A DNA stretch of 64,000 nucleotides from Sipunculus nudus (taxonomy: Eukaryota; Annelida; Sipuncula; Golfingiida; Sipunculidae), in the NCBI GenBank assembly GCA_026874595.1, contig CM049315.1:72027416-72091415 (forward strand). Reading direction: 5' to 3'. Each line of letters begins with the position of its first letter. Position 1 is the first letter of the stretch. The translations under genes were made by a program, and so were the position numbers. Below the pieces are notes generated by a model. The model was not told the origin of the DNA and made no database searches. It saw only the letters and a list, made by a program, of their open reading frames with translations. Below, piece after piece: positions 22,495 through 33,157 of the stretch.

Positions 22495-25473
22495 ACGATA
22501 TATCATTAACTATAATAGAAAATGAGAAATGTATGGCATCTGCGAATTCTCATTAACCTTCTTGATGCATAACATTAGTGCCATTCGCTTCGACATAATT
22601 TAATTCAGGGCAGGCTTACAACAGGTGTTCGTCTTTGTGTGTGTGTGGGGGGGGGGGGGGGTGAGGGGCTGTAAATGTTATATTACTGGGCCTCTTTATA
22701 CCGTAAGACAGCGACATCTGGTGCTCCATACACTGATCGTTTCATTTTATTATGCTTCCACCTACTGGTGGATTTAATGACTAAATAAAAGCAGAGGGGA
22801 TGACCGGGGAATCGGCCTCTGTAAAGCAACAGCTAGTAAACTAATCATGTTCCACTCTCTAAAACTGCGACCCAACGGGTTACCCATTTTCTAATAAAAA
22901 AAAATTAAAATCACTGATCAATTAAAGCATGCACTGTTGTATTAAAAGTAACGGAATAACATTATAAAGTGAAGAGTAAGTTGTATCGCTTCTCGGAACC
23001 CGATTTTTCTTCCTGAAAACTGTTGACTATTAATGCCATCACATTATGTTCTCAGAATTTAAGTTGTGCATATGGTATTGCGGACGTACTAAACCTACAT
23101 CCTAATTGCCTGATACGAATATCATTCAACAAAGTCCCTTCGTATAAACTCATAGGACCAGGCCAATGGTTTGATCAGAGGTGAGCTCTTCTCGCCAGAC
23201 AAAGAGGGCCTCTTTTACCAGTGAGTTGCACTGACCCTTGTAAAATTTATTGCAATTAAAAACCAAAGTGTTCCAGGTTACCATAATATAACACCATGGA
23301 GTCCAAATGTTAGCCTAACCCATAAATTTAATCAAAGAAATTTTTTATGGAACACGTTTTGGACCAACGATTCAAACATATAACCAAGCAGCCAGTGATG
23401 ATATAAAACAGAACACCTGCTTGAGGAGGCAGTTAGCGTAAGCCATCGCGACTTACATTAATTTAGTGATAATGTGGGCAACTACTCAACAAACATAAGA
23501 ACCGGATTTTCTTAACTCTGCAACGAAGAGTTGTGACACTTGAGAGGAATTATCAAGGTGAGAATAAAACTAGCTGGCAGTCTAGAAATTTTAAAATACT
23601 TTAATTTTTTTCTCATCACCAGTCATGTTATGGTATAAAAGGTGTGAAATTACAGCAATTGAAGATCTTTAATCGATGAAGTGATTTACTTGTTTAAATC
23701 TTTTCTTGACAGTGGGAATTTGGTACAACTTTGTTGGGTAGGAGTAAACACGATTTTGTTTTGAGACACTGACTCTCTCAGGCCCAGATAAACGCATCAG
23801 GGATATCCAAAAATACGATGTCACAGGGATGTCCTCTTTGTCACGTCATTTTCTGTCACAAATTTTACATAGTTTTGATCTAGCAGACTTAGGTAATTGT
23901 TGCTTTTACTAAGTATAAATAACATCTATAACCTTATGACGCATTTCTAATATACAAAATAGCTAAATTCATAATTGTATTTACCCGTTTTATTATTCCT
24001 ATCAAGCTTGGACAGTTTTTTTTTTAATGTAGACAAATGACCCATCGGTCGCGATACTAAGCTACCTCTGATACACTACAAAAGGCAACAGCACATACAT
24101 ATAGGTCACAGAAAATCAATTTTTTTTTGCAAGGAGAGTTTTTCAGAACGTATCTGTTGGTTAAGTTTGAACATCACAGGTCTATTTAGTACAGATTGCG
24201 GCCTGCCATGAATCACACTTATAGCTGTAGTCTGTCATTCTCAACAAGCGACCCAAAGTTCGTTAACTGTCTGGATGGCAATGAAATAATGACAGTAAAT
24301 CGTTAATACCTTTTCATATATAATCTATCAAAGCCAGGATCACTTTTAGTTTAAATGTGTACAAATGTGCATAATTAAGTGGAATATACAATTTTAGTTC
24401 GCAGAAAATTGGATCAACTTAAATCTCGCCATCTCTACCTTACTTTAGCTAGCAATATATTGTAAATATGCCTGTAAAACTTGGTGATCATAGCCGCAAC
24501 AGTTTCTTTTACATTGGATATCAAATACAACCTTATATTTGCAATCACATGAAAAAAAAAACAAGAGCACCACAAATATGCATAATACACCCGTCATGTA
24601 TCTGATGATCCCTGACCTCATTAAACGCGCGTGAATATTGATGATAATGTATAACATTTGAGAAAGTCTCTTGGTAAATTTGTATAATGAGTTTCATAAA
24701 AATCCATAGAACTCTTGGTAAGTCACCAAGGTGCCTCCAAAGTGTGGTGACTTCTCACCTAATTAAATATGCATGAATTTTGCTAGAATTCGAACATAGG
24801 CGAGGTATTTTATTGATTTACATTTCCGATGAGTTTAATCAGTTTTATTCATCGTAAGTTACCGCAGCGACACCACAAAGTAGCCGAGTGACCCGTGACC
24901 TTATTAAATATGATTGGACGTTGCCCATAATCGAACTCTAGCAAGATAATCTGTTGGTAAGTAGTAATGGTGAGTTTCGCGAAATTGATCAAAGCTCCGG
25001 TAAGTTATCGCGGCGACACTAAACGATAACGGCCGGACGGACGGACATACGGTGGGTATACCATAATACTCCCGTCAAATGACGTGCGTATAGTAAAAAA
25101 AAATGTTCACCTTTGCTTTCCACCTTCGGTTTTCCTGGTGGTAGAATTACTGCGTTTGCCATGAATATGTTGTCGTACAGATTTTCTATGTTGCCTTTTT
25201 CAAATTCATGAGCGTACAGATCCATCTGATTACGTAGCGGAGCTTCTACCTGAACTGAAAATAAAGAAGATAAGAGTGCCCAGTTAAAAAAAAGAGTAAA
25301 AAAAAAAAAATTAAAAAAAGCCTGTAATGTAACTAAGGATTTTGATGATATTGCACAATTTATGTAAATTAAAGTTAACAAGTGATGCACCAATAAACTC
25401 TGTGGTTCAATCGTGAATGACAAACTGTGGCAGGGCTATTTAAGCTATGAAGGTATGTATAAAAGTGCTTTCA

Positions 25474-25523
<50 letters not shown>

Positions 25524-28309
25524 GTGTGTGTATGTATGTGTGTGTACATATTAAACTAAAGGTAATTGAGTGAGATAATACACATATCAAAGGTCTTTCT
25601 CTCCTGGTAAAATCCATTACCAGGCTCGACAGAAAAAAATAAATAAAAAGAACACGTCAGATCAATAAACCCGCCAGTCACTACTTGTTGACACAATTGA
25701 AAACATCGCCGGTACACGGATTGTGTTTAGGAAATTTCCTTAGATGCCATAGGGATATAGAACTCGCGCAATCTCGACAATCACGTAGCATAATAAGAAT
25801 TTACGGGGAATATTGCAGCGAGATATTGCAGTTGTCCACAAGAATCTGTCCACATGGGCCTCGCGACCCAGGCGTTTCATGTGGCTGTTCCATTTATTTT
25901 ATACTGCCTGCAGCTACCAACACGGGGTGGCTCTTCCATTAACTATGCACCAAGTATCACTGGTAACAATAGCCGATTGGGTGTTTCCGTGAAGTACGAT
26001 CAGCCCGTGAAGCACACTTTGTATTCGATTCTATTCGCGGGGGAAGTATCTCCGTAAAGGACTGTACTTCACGAATTTCAGGATGTGATAAGTTGCATGA
26101 AATAATCACGTGACCCAAATCAAGCCTCCCAATAGGCCACTGAGTAATAAAGTTGAATGCAATACAATACAGGGTTTAAGAATACCATTTTATTTATTAT
26201 TTTATTATTTGAAATTTACAAAATATGCCTCAATTTAATCATGTATTAAAATACTTCGCCACACGATTACGGCATTTGTAAACCTTCATTATATATATGG
26301 CCATAAATGGTTACCACCAGGTCTGGTGCGCATAAGCGTGGTATACAGCTCACACGGGCACTATTTTTAACTAAAATAGCTGCAAATTGTATCGCTTGAC
26401 ACCATCATTTGGTGGCTTCATTCTACACAAGAAATATGTGCCCAAATTAATTTGAACAGTTCTGTTCAACCATCCGTGAGGTAGACTCTCACCGTACCAA
26501 TGATACGCCACTTGTGCCAAGCGGTACTATTTTTACCAAGCTTGACAAAAGTAGTAGTGTTAGCCCTCTAAACGCTAACGTATATGCCTAACGCTTTTTA
26601 GGTTCATTAATCGGCTTAATCTTAATGGACGAATCGGAAATATTTGGTGTACCTTCTGGTAACAGGATGCACGTAAGAAAATAAGAAGATTTATAGAGGA
26701 ATTTAACATATAATCAACAAACCCAAACAGAAATTCATACAACAATCTCCGGTCAATTTGACCGGTAAATGCACCGATTATAGTGACGGGAAAAGATATC
26801 TGGCAGCAAACATGGAAACTTCTCTGACACCATGCCTCTAAACAAGACCGGCGTCTATTTACAGCCGGCGTTTATTTTTCTCGGACACTGTTTTACCCCG
26901 CCAACTAAATAAGGCAAACCACTATTTAATGCCCGGCGTCTGATTAAGGAAATACGATGAGTGTGTATATATGTTACAGGCAATTTGTGAAACCAGGCAT
27001 TTCGTGAAATGACTGAAATTTTAAGGCATTTCGTGAAATGACTGTTTCACTCAGGCATTTCATGAAATGACTAAAATTTCCAGGCATTACACGTAATGAC
27101 TGAAATTTGGTGATCATTTTTACACACTTTGCCTGAGGGTGTTTTAGGCAATTAGTGTAACAACCGAATCTTCATTTCTTGTGTTTTATTTTTCAAAATA
27201 GTCACCACAAGTGGTCCATGCATGCATTTTTGCTGTGTACATTGTCAATGACACTTATTCACCACTGATCTGCTTACATCATGATATTTTATCAACTATG
27301 ACTGTTTGCTAAATCAACTGACCTGCTCAGATCTCTGCAGCCCATAGTCACAGGTCAGTTTGGTAACACACATGCTCTCCAGGGATCTGCTTATTAGGGC
27401 TGAATGTTATGGGCACATGCCATAATGAATCGCTGATCTGCTCAATCTGTCCAAACCACAGTACGGGTCTGCCAGCAGTTAATTACCTTGATCTGCTCAC
27501 ATCCTCCAGTGATTTACTGTTGAGATTGGGGGGTATAAGAGGTGACCAGAATTTTGTTCATCACTTGTCACTTGTTGATGACAACTGAACTGCTGTCATT
27601 TGTTCACTCAATGAATATGGCTAATGAACTTAATTTTAGAGAAGAATTGTTTGAAAAGTACACAAAGTGTCAGAAGTATCTGATTCCTAGAGATGAATAT
27701 TACTCTACAATCGATCAGCTGAAGAATGACTCCCAGAGCACTTCTACCAAATCAAGGCATGTCTACTATATACGGAAGAAGTAAGTCAGATATCATTATA
27801 TACATTTAAATTACTTTATTAGAAGTTAGCATTACCACACATTGCTTGTTCCAATTCTTAAATAATTGAGAACAATGCCAAATTCCTGATTATTAGTTAT
27901 TTATTTTTATTTATCCAAAATTATTTATTTTTTATATATTTTATATAATTATATATATTTCATATATTATATATTATATATAATTGATATAAATATTTAA
28001 AAAAAATTATTTCGTTTATTTAATTGCACAGTGCTCCTGCATTAAAGCTTTGTTTTAAAACAATATTCTGTGTTACAAGAGCGAAAAATAAAATAAACTG
28101 ATTTTCAACCGACCATGGGTGTTCTCATTCAGCAAGAAATAGCATTCAGGCATTACGTGAAATGACTGGGCCCAAATTTCAGTCATTACGTGTAATGCCT
28201 GGAAATTTTAGTCATTTCATGAAATGCCTGAGTGAAACAGTCATTTCACGAAATGCCTAAAAATTTCAGTCATTTCACGAAATGCCTGGTTTCACAAATT
28301 GCCTGTAAC

Positions 28310-28400
<91 letters not shown>

Positions 28401-31400
28401 CTGAAAAGAAACTAATTGTGTGTGATGATACACATATTACTGCGAATGATTACGTACCTTTAATGATAAAAAAAACTCACTTTTCACTTGCTTTTTCGGG
28501 GTTTCCTCTCGCGAAACCACTGTTTTCAGCGTAAGCAGTTCATCCAAAAGTCTCTTCAGGGCCACCGTATCGTCTGAAATAACAAATAACATACAGGAAT
28601 AACATACAGGTTAATCAGCAACAAATTTTAATATACATACTTTAATTTTGGGTGGTGTCACTCGACCTCTGTCACGCAATTCCTTTGTGGCCACGCTTCG
28701 GAAATGCTCGTTTATTGGTCTTTATGTGTGCAAAAATTTTGCATATTTTCACCAAATTGATTTTTCATTTTATCATTTGAATTTTATTTGATGCACAACT
28801 TTTAGAAAAATTCCCTTTTGATTTTCAGTCATTATGTGTGTGACCTATTTGAGATCTCAAAGCACAAAGGGTCCCTTAGTTTCGTAATCTACTTTGTAAT
28901 GTCACTTAAATCATGCCAACATTTTGTCCGTATAAACTTAAATGTACCAACGGTACTATCCATTCAGAGTGGAAGATTGAACATTATACGCAATATTTTA
29001 GGTAAATAAAACTGGCCAAAGTTAACGATACGTGACTGGGCTAAAAAGGAATGTTTAAGTTTAAATTTCAAGCAAATTTATTTTACTTTTTAATCATTCT
29101 TCTTATGTACTGTCCAATATAAGATTAAAAAAAAAGCTGAACCATTACTACTGTAGCAGGACATTCAACAGGATTTCTTCGCCCGTGGGTCGAACATAAG
29201 ACCCCAAGGTTTATGAATTACTAGCTGATAAACCCGGTATACTGGGCTTTTCACCGCGGTATGGGAGATATATTTACTGAGATATTGAAGGTTAGCTCAT
29301 TTTTATTATAAAAGTTAAAAAAAATATAGATTTTTAGTGGGATATTCTCGGAATACAATATGTACAAATAATTTTAACTGTTATTTTGTGGCGCTGTGCT
29401 CGTAGCAAAAATCATATCCTGGTATGTTTACCTTTAAAGACCTGGTCAGTGACGGTTTACATTGCGAACCGGAATGAGACGCGGAGGCATACAGTGTTTC
29501 GTTGATATTTGACTGGTTTCTATCGTTGGACGTATAAAGAATCGTGGGTCACGTGGGTCACGCACGTGGGTCAAATCCCTCATTGAAAGCGAGCGTTATT
29601 CATATGAACAATAGTCCTTAGTGTTAGAGGTTAAGTGACCACGATGCACGCATTCCGGTGATTGCCGAAGGCAATTCAGCTGTGCTCGGTAAAAAAACGG
29701 AAAAATCACTCAAAATTATGTGTATATTAAAATTATTTATTTTCATATCGCCTAAGTCACTGCGGGGATAATAAACTTTAAAATGAGGTATGGCAGAATA
29801 TTGTACATAACGCGGTTTTAGAGAACACCGCGAACAAACGTGAACTGAATTCCTTTTATAAGTATTAGATGTGCCAAATCATTATACAACACTCATTCAG
29901 GACCTCACTACTCAGGGTAAATAGCAATGAGCAAATTCGTGCAATTCACGTCCTACGCTTACGCCTCTTGTCCCCTTTTGCCTTCTCCGTATGTTTTAGT
30001 TTTTATTTTCCCCTCAAGATGTCTCCACATATCGAACGGAAAAGAAAACCTGACCTGAAAAGAAATACAGACAAAGCCTTTCCGGAAGCGGGGAACAATA
30101 AAGTGGTTTTATTTCGTGCTCAAAAATCCCCTGTTTTGTAGTCTCAATCGATTCTATGATTTCTTGTATGCCACCGAGTGCCTCTTGATCCGTGCGTTAG
30201 ACTTTTGCTCTTTAATATATAACACGTGGCTTCAAGACATGCATCCACTGGTGGAGTTTCTCTCTCAAAGTGTGCCAGTAAACTAACCGTGCTAAAACAG
30301 TCAGCGCAAGTTATCAAGCTAGGGGACACTTGAGTAGAGGCGGTGGAATGGAGCAAGGATATAAAGGAGGAAGTCCATCATTGCCACTGTTCCATAGCGG
30401 ATTGAAGTGAAATGTAGGGTGGTTCTAAACGGTGTTCTCTATTGACAAAAGTGCGGTGTGTCGGATCTTAAATCATTCTTACAGCCTTTTATTTCGGTTG
30501 ATAAAATAAACTTGTATTATTGTATTTGAGCTCCACTTCCATATAAAGTGATCATAAAAAAAACCGCCTGCATTGAAGTCAGACTAGACTCCGGTCAAGA
30601 TGTATGTGTTACAGGTATGGCTCACACATTAAAAAGTAGAGAGCTTATTGAATGCATCTCCACACAGAGGACTTATTTAGTATGTGCATGATGTGTCACA
30701 TTAATTCTGGACACAGCGTTGCTTGTTGAACGTCACAGTTGGTAGCCCTGTCAAAATGCGAGCCATGTCTCAGGTATTACAAAGCATACCTGCCGATCAT
30801 TAAGTATACCGAGATGACGGCTGTATTGTCTTAAAATATTCAGTTACAGTTAAGAATAGTATATGTATATTGTGGTACACTTAAATTATTTTGTCAGCGT
30901 TTCCTGCATGAGTACACTGCGCTGTTCTTATTCTTTTGTTGAACTCCTTCTGTGAAAAAAAGGTCCACTTTATTAGAGTGGGCAAATATTTAGACAGAGT
31001 GTCCGTCTATATAATACAGAGACGGACAGCGCTGGAAGGCTTCTTGTGGTGCCCTGTCTGATACTGGGAGGTTTACTAAGTAGGCCAGGGAATATGGTGC
31101 ATTAGGTATTATGGTGTATTGACTTTTAAATGAACATTTTGGCGCTCTGTCACACAATATAAAAGTTTTTTTTATCCTATCAGGGGCGGATATAATATTT
31201 CGGGGGGGGGGGGGGGGGGGGGGAGAGGGGACTCAAACAGCGAGGGGAATGATTTGCATATCTGCCAATATATATTTATATATAAATATATATGAATAAA
31301 ATAGACATCTTGTAGATGGCGATAATCGCTATCTTATAATGTGAAACTATACAGCGGCAACACATATGCATCGTGTATGTCACGTATCTTCTTCACTGAC

Positions 31401-32148
31401 ATATTCACCAAACAGGATATTACGGTTTTATATATACAGACCCAATCACCTTATTTTCTGGAATTTATATTGTTTGTCAATTCAACACAGTTTAGCGGTT
31501 CTTCATTTAGGCCAAACACACAAAGACATGTTTTAAATAGTTCTCTCGCTCCCCTTTTACGTGGATCATTTTATTTAGTTGACTTAATGTTGCAAAACAA
31601 TGTGCTAAATTCCACCTCCCCCGTCTCGATTAATAAATTAAAAATATGTGCATGAAATTAACAAGTTCACAGTTGCGTACAATACTTTTGCTGTCCCCAG
31701 AGTCCGCATTTTGTTTTTTGCGTGGACTTATGCATGTATACGTTGCCATTAGAAATACATGTTTGGAAACGGTGAGATGTATCACGACACATATGATCAA
31801 TAATGAGTATAAAGTTAAGAATTTAATTAACAAAAGGGATAAGATAACATCATGCTTACAGTGTATGTTGAGTCGTTTGCGCCCGTAAGAAGTTGGGGAA
31901 ACGAAACTACCCCATCCCCCCCCCCGCCCACAAACACACACACACACCATCGTCTACGCCCTTGCGCGTGACATGCATTATGTATTTCCAAGGCACCTAT
32001 TCTACAAATGTAACAAAATATTAAAAAAATAATAATAATCTCATGTATTTCAGAAGCAAGGTTGAGAACTCCTACCTTTTTCTACAGGGGCGGCTGCTGT
32101 CAGAAAACACAGTGCTGCGAGCGAGAAGAAAAACAACGAGAAAGCCAT
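20534..32148 (-). CDS. Secreted NTF2-like (SnoaL/DUF4440-type) domain protein, 5 exons
   Basis: Five minus-strand exons join into a 537-nt reading frame (178 aa): 32076-32148, 28481-28573, 25111-25254, 22041-22191 and 20534-20609. All introns have GT/AG ends, and the phases agree (1, 1, 1, 2). Residues 1-20 form a signal peptide (FSLFFFSLAALCFL core, AAA before the likely cut). Residues 25-55 are a charged helical segment. Residues 57-178 form one NTF2-like domain: 'YAHEFEKGNIENLYDNIF', 'AVILPPG', 'AFIELMKDI', 'IDVTGSTAIQVTHFNI', 'ALTIWQKEP', 'WKIAYNIWNT'. The pattern and length fit the SnoaL/DUF4440 group, cone-shaped ligand-binding or dimerising folds that are sometimes enzymes. No catalytic residues can be assigned, so the function is unknown. 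Secretion is inferred from the signal peptide. A decayed paralogue lies downstream. Introns of 1.4-3.5 kb are filled with repeats. Confidence 0.88.
20640..21320. repeat. Second locus of the ~150-bp degenerate repeat
   Basis: The same family as 3090-4745 lies within intron 4 of the NTF2-like gene. 'gggccatgacgct', 'gaccccctagatataacaatagaagg', 'ctccctggttgttgtgttggaagatt' and 'acctccctagatttttcaatagaagg' recur at 20687, 20822, 21058 and 21189. Unit order matches the first locus. Confidence 0.65.
21321..22040. other. Intron 4 remainder, no feature
   Basis: AT-rich intronic sequence ending at the donor of exon 4. Nothing was recognised in it. Confidence 0.5.
22041..22191 (-). CDS. NTF2-like gene exon 4: central helix and strands
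   Basis: Acceptor TCTGTTGCAG|CT and donor GGGAAG|GTCAGT, 151 nt, phase 1 to 2. It contains 'AAFIELMKDIKHHG' and 'ESIDVTGSTAIQVTHFNIEG', i.e. a helix followed by paired strands. Confidence 0.9.
22192..24551. other. Intron 3 (part), microsatellites only
   Basis: An (AT)n/(GT)n microsatellite lies at about 22450-22494 and a (GT)n plus G18-type run at about 22636-22661. The remainder of this intronic stretch shows no recognisable element or ORF with motifs. Confidence 0.5.
24552..25078. mobile_element. Pearl-like element in intron 3 of the NTF2-like gene
   Basis: Three ~141-bp core units are recognisable by 'acct.attaaa.atg' near 24615, 24757 and 24897. They are followed by a CGGACGGACGGAC microsatellite (25033-25046) and a short CCGTCA/TGACG hairpin near 25072. 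'cataata.acccgtca' occurs near both ends. The family differs from the 18.65-20.19 kb element in unit sequence but has the same layout. It ends about 30 bp from exon 3. Confidence 0.55.
25111..25254 (-). CDS. NTF2-like gene exon 3: first half of the domain
   Basis: Acceptor TTATTTTCAG|TT and donor AAAG|GTGAAC, 144 nt, phase 1 to 1. It contains 'LYAHEFEKGNIENLYDNIF' and 'NAVILPPGKPKV', the long first helix and the 'LPPG' turn typical of DUF4440-like proteins. Confidence 0.9.
25479..25545. repeat. (AT)n / (GT)n microsatellite
   Basis: An AT tract with a GT-rich 3' end in intron 2 of the NTF2-like gene. Confidence 0.95.
25546..26971. other. Intron 2 (part), no feature recognised
   Basis: Plus-strand ORFs at 25685-25942 and 25854-26057 overlap in different frames and have no family motifs or splice context. 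They are probably chance or old transposon remnants. Confidence 0.4.
26972..28310 (+). mobile_element. Ginger-like terminal-inverted-repeat element with ~138-bp TIRs
   Basis: The left arm (26972-27109) and right arm (28173-28310) are near-identical inverted copies starting TGTTACAGGCAATTTGTG. Each arm is built from four sub-repeats of the form AGGCATTTCGTGAAATGACT. LTR-like TGT starts with long TIRs fit the Ginger group of integrase-type DNA transposons, and the inner exon supports this. The flanks are TATA/TATG, inside an AT microsatellite, so the target duplication cannot be confirmed. The interior is 1.06 kb with no integrase core, so the copy is an internal-deletion derivative. It lies in intron 2 of the NTF2-like gene, in the opposite orientation if the exon direction is used. 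Confidence 0.7.
27578..27780 (+). CDS. First-exon remnant resembling the N-terminus of KRBA2/Ginger-type integrases
   Basis: An open frame from ATG at 27578 (or 27611) runs to an exact GTAAGT donor at 27781 and is otherwise stopped only inside the intron. It encodes 'FREELFEKYTKCQKYLI', 'EYYSTIDQLKND' and 'RHVYYIRKK'. This resembles by eye the N-terminal region of KRBA2-like proteins, which descend from Ginger-type transposon integrases. No downstream exon with a zinc finger or DDE core lies before the right TIR. It is read as the surviving first exon of an internally deleted transposon. Confidence 0.5.
28311..28398. repeat. (AT)n microsatellite
   Basis: A tract of about 85 bases of AT immediately beyond the right inverted repeat of the Ginger-like element. 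Confidence 0.95.
28481..28573 (-). CDS. NTF2-like gene exon 2: charged helical segment
   Basis: Acceptor TTATTTCAG|AC and donor AAAA|GTGAGT, 93 nt, phase 1 to 1. It encodes 'DDTVALKRLLDELLTLK' and 'SREETPKKQVK', probably an amphipathic helix and linker before the folded domain. Confidence 0.85.
28574..32075. other. Intron 1 of the NTF2-like gene; repeat scraps
   Basis: No exon-like segment was found. 'ctagctgataaacccggtatactgggc' near 29221 resembles the end of a dispersed invertebrate repeat. A lone hAT-like terminus, CAGGGGCGGAT, lies near 31180, followed by a run of 22 G (31202-31223). A C10-type run lies near 31917. ORFs here lack recognisable motifs. Confidence 0.4.
32076..32148 (-). 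CDS. NTF2-like gene exon 1: start codon and signal peptide
   Basis: The ATG occupies 32146-32148 in the context AACATGG (A at -3, G at +4). The exon encodes 24 residues, with a Phe/Leu-rich core followed by TAAAPVEK. It ends in phase 1 at AAAAAG|GTAGGA. Confidence 0.88.
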
Positions 32149-32225
32149 GTTCCAGTTCGTTGTATCACCACTCTTCGTTTACTTTAGGAGCAAAAGTGAA
32201 TATATATGAGACTCGTGGCGCTCAA

Positions 32226-32231
32226 TTTATA
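32226..32231 (-). promoter_or_regulatory. TATA box of the NTF2-like gene
   Basis: Minus-strand TATAAA in the context CATATAAATTG, 78 bp upstream of the ATG. Transcription would start about 30 bp downstream (near 32200), giving a 5' leader of about 50 nt. Placement is inferred. Confidence 0.55.
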
Positions 32232-32239
32232 TGACCTTT

Positions 32240-33027
32240 TCAACCATGACTCGCGCAGTCAGGCGTTTCAATGTAGGTTAGCAGCTCAGTGAATTCACTT
32301 CAAGTCTTTGAGGTTAGCTAAGCATAACCTGGCTACCGTGAGACCTGTATTGCCCCCAAACAAATTTGCCCCCCCCCCCGGCTAAGGGACAATGATCATA
32401 TCTATCGATGGTTGTTCGTACTTACCCACGCACGCCACGAGGTTGTGCGAGATGGACATGGCAAGAAGCGATTTTATTTCACTTATTAAAGATTATATAA
32501 CATATGCTCTCATTTTTTGGATTATGCATGAACTCTCGTGTCTCCACACACCTTGGGCCAATACAACTACGCTTGAAATTTGTTACATATATATATAAAC
32601 AGATCAAAATGATATTATGTACGTGCAGGTGTAAAAGTTTACCTGTTACTTTTATGGCTCACAGAGGGAAACATAATTTGTATGATTTTATTGGCAACAA
32701 TATTGGTTATATATCTGAACAATACAAAACTAATGTACATACGATTAAATTGAATTAACTGTCTTGCCATGTGACGTCGCCAGGAACCCGTGAAGAGGAA
32801 CAGGCTATACGAACTATCGTCGGATTAGTGAATTAAGAGATGGCATAACTGACATTGCCAATTTTTATCTTAGTTTCGTCGAATATTTCATCACACAACT
32901 TACAGCTGAGTGATGTGTTTCTACATTGAATTACCAGTTGTTTTTCTCGATGTCTTTATTGTCAACCTTATTCAAGTGATGTACTCTCTTTGTAAAACTA
33001 AACAAATGTTTATATATATATATATGT
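32240..33027. other. Upstream region, no feature
   Basis: Contains C-homopolymer 32371-32380 and a short (TA)n just before 33027. No gene was recognised. Confidence 0.4.
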
Positions 33028-33157
33028 CAGGGGGTAAGGCAGGTCCGCCCCATGTCACAGGAAGAACCTAAGACAAAGTGGATGGATAAACTTTATTCTG
33101 AAGAAGAAAGACCGTGGTCAGCTTGTTGCCAACAAGAGGAGCAAGGCTGGACTCACA
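33028..33157 (+). repeat. Dispersed 130-bp module, copy 1
   Basis: The module is bounded by CAG|GGGGTAAGG on the left and GGACTCACA on the right, and is about 98% identical to the 130-bp copy at 49937-50066 (three visible differences). One plus frame is open throughout ('EEPKTKWMDKLYSEEERPW', 'CCQQEEQGW'), and so are parts of others. The flanks differ completely, so this is a mobile or recombined fragment. Its family is not recognised. Confidence 0.75.

Noticed and set aside
31180-31223. A second hAT-like element starting CAGGGGCGGAT
   Set aside because: No matching inverted terminus or 8-bp duplication was found. A single end is not enough.
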